This document shows, one piece after another, positions 62,944 through 64,000 of a stretch of 64,000 nucleotides of DNA. How positions within the stretch are numbered: position 1 is the first letter of the stretch; each line of letters opens with the position of its first letter. The stretch comes from Arthrobacter sp. S41 (lineage in GTDB: Bacteria > Actinomycetota > Actinomycetes > Actinomycetales > Micrococcaceae): contig NZ_SIHY01000003.1 in assembly GCF_004320535.1 (NCBI RefSeq), positions 248,001 through 312,000 of the forward strand. Direction: 5' to 3'. The translations under genes and the position numbers were made by a program. The notes beneath the pieces were generated by a model. It was not told the origin of the DNA, ran no database searches, and saw nothing but the letters and a program-made list of their open reading frames with translations.

Positions 62944-64000
62944 TTGGGAATTGAAATTGGAATCGAAGATTTGTCCGCCAAACTGCGCGCGCAGAAGGAT
63001 TCAATCCAGACTGAGGAAGCTACAAAAAACGCTTTTGTAATGCCATTCATTTCGCGCGTGTTGGGATACGACGTCTTCAACCCTCTCGAAGTCATTCCAG
63101 AATTCACCGCGGACCATGGGACGAAGAAGGGCGAAAAGGTCGACTACGCGATCATGAAGGATGGCGAAGTTCAGATATTGATCGAATGCAAACATGTTGG
63201 AGACGCGCTGAACGTCAAACATGCGTCGCAATTGTTCCGCTACTTTTCGGTCACTAACGCTCGCATCGGCGTACTGACTAATGGACAGGTCTACCACTTC
63301 TTTACAGACCTGGATGCTCCGAACATCATGGATCAGAAGCCCTTCCTTGTCCTAGACCTCCTAGATATCGACGAGGTCGTTTACCCCGAGCTTTCAAAAC
63401 TGACCAAGGAAACGTTCAATCTTGATTCAGTACTGAACTCAGCCGAAGAACTTAAATACGTTGGCGCACTCAAACGAGAACTGTCGATCGAGTTCAAAGA
63501 GCCTGGAAAAGAATTCGTTCGACTGCTAATGACAAGAGTCACTGACCGTCGAGCGACAGCCGATAACTTGACCCTCTTCTCAGAACTTGTCGGCAAAGCA
63601 ACCAAGCAGTACCTGAAAGAAAAAGTTCATGAGCGTCTGAAGAGTGCCCTCCATGAAGGCGACAGGATTGACATCCCGCTTGTGGACGGAAGCGATATGA
63701 CGTCGTTGCAGGTTCATGAGTCTGCTGAAAACGCGATTGAAGCAAAAGAACTAGCGGACAAAACCGGGGTCATCACGACCGAGGAAGAACTCGCCGGGTA
63801 CCAGATAGTCAAGGCCATCGCCTGCAGCGAAGTAAAACCTAACCGAGTCACGCACCGGGACAGCAAAACTTACTTTGGCATATTGCTTGACGACAATAAT
63901 CGGCGAACGATCGCGCGTCTTCACTTCAATGCGCGAGCACAAAAATATATTGGCATTCTTGATGAGGACAAGAAAGAGACTCGCTACCCGATCGACGACC
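62944..64000 (+). CDS. HsdR-N-type restriction endonuclease/nuclease protein (3' partial)
   Basis: 352 codons are open to the window end, so the C-terminus is missing. TTG at 62944 follows AGGGG with five bases between. ATKNAFVMPFISRVLGYDVF, VIPEFTADHGTKKGEKVDYA and VQILIECKHVGDALN form the PD-(D/E)xK core of type I restriction N-terminal domains. The rest is helical and charged. No methyltransferase or specificity gene is visible upstream, so it may be a stand-alone nuclease or the beginning of a defence locus. Confidence 0.75.
   Translation, partial: MGIEIGIEDLSAKLRAQKDSIQTEEATKNAFVMPFISRVLGYDVFNPLEVIPEFTADHGTKKGEKVDYAIMKDGEVQILIECKHVGDALNVKHASQLFRYFSVTNARIGVLTNGQVYHFFTDLDAPNIMDQKPFLVLDLLDIDEVVYPELSKLTKETFNLDSVLNSAEELKYVGALKRELSIEFKEPGKEFVRLLMTRVTDRRATADNLTLFSELVGKATKQYLKEKVHERLKSALHEGDRIDIPLVDGSDMTSLQVHESAENAIEAKELADKTGVITTEEELAGYQIVKAIACSEVKPNRVTHRDSKTYFGILLDDNNRRTIARLHFNARAQKYIGILDEDKKETRYPIDD

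Overview
The window reads as a chromosomal segment of a moderately high-GC actinobacterium of the Micrococcaceae (Arthrobacter/Glutamicibacter type). This is inferred from the actinobacterial families present (DUF3151, WXG100 proteins, FHA-FtsK ATPase, PknB-like kinase, ROK-type XylR), from frequent GTG/TTG starts, and from lipoprotein and P/S/T-rich surface proteins. Nothing was searched against a database, so the genus is an inference.

Layout. 1-7.1 kb: end of a sodium:solute symporter, a LOG-Nudix fusion, a RES/Xre toxin-antitoxin pair, purA with a structured leader, a Pr6Pr membrane protein and a secreted protein. 7.5-13.7 kb: MerR regulator, then xylR (ROK) divergent from a xylA-xylB-aldO operon that joins xylose isomerase and xylulokinase to an alditol/xylitol oxidase. 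14-18 kb: LysR regulator divergent from an FAD amine oxidase and an M20 amidohydrolase. 19-24.5 kb: amt-glnK-ocd nitrogen operon, a C26 amidotransferase with a TetR regulator, and tdk. 24.7-28 kb: amino acid permease, kynU and a divergent Lrp regulator. 28-32 kb: an acidic poly-Asp surface protein, a sensor kinase/response regulator pair, and a convergent VTC/DUF4956 pair.

32.4-44 kb is an accessory island built around a polymorphic-toxin locus. A 1917-residue Rhs/YD-repeat protein has a WXG100 gene upstream. Behind it lie a small membrane protein, a broken orphan toxin C-terminus (one frameshift, one in-frame stop), an ADP-ribosyltransferase-like toxin domain and a putative immunity gene whose 3' end runs into an insertion sequence. 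Two ISL3-family copies (one intact, one half) and an IS3 fragment follow, then more small membrane and truncated genes. A second copy of the small membrane protein lies on the far side of the IS block.

44.4-57.7 kb looks like the matching export and regulatory machinery: a giant coiled-coil lipoprotein, a membrane-anchored periplasmic-binding-like protein, an FHA-FtsK/SpoIIIE ATPase of EccC/EssC type, a DUF1307-like lipoprotein, a DUF805 protein, another membrane protein, and a convergent Ser/Thr kinase with an extracytoplasmic domain. Canonical EccB/EccD/EccE/MycP genes are absent, so this may be a divergent type VII-like secretion system dedicated to the WXG100/Rhs effectors. It is the best candidate here for a poorly described system.

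57.8-64 kb returns to housekeeping genes: DUF3151, fba, an M23 peptidase, a TrmH-family methyltransferase and a HAD-IIA phosphatase. The window ends inside a stand-alone HsdR-N-type nuclease gene.
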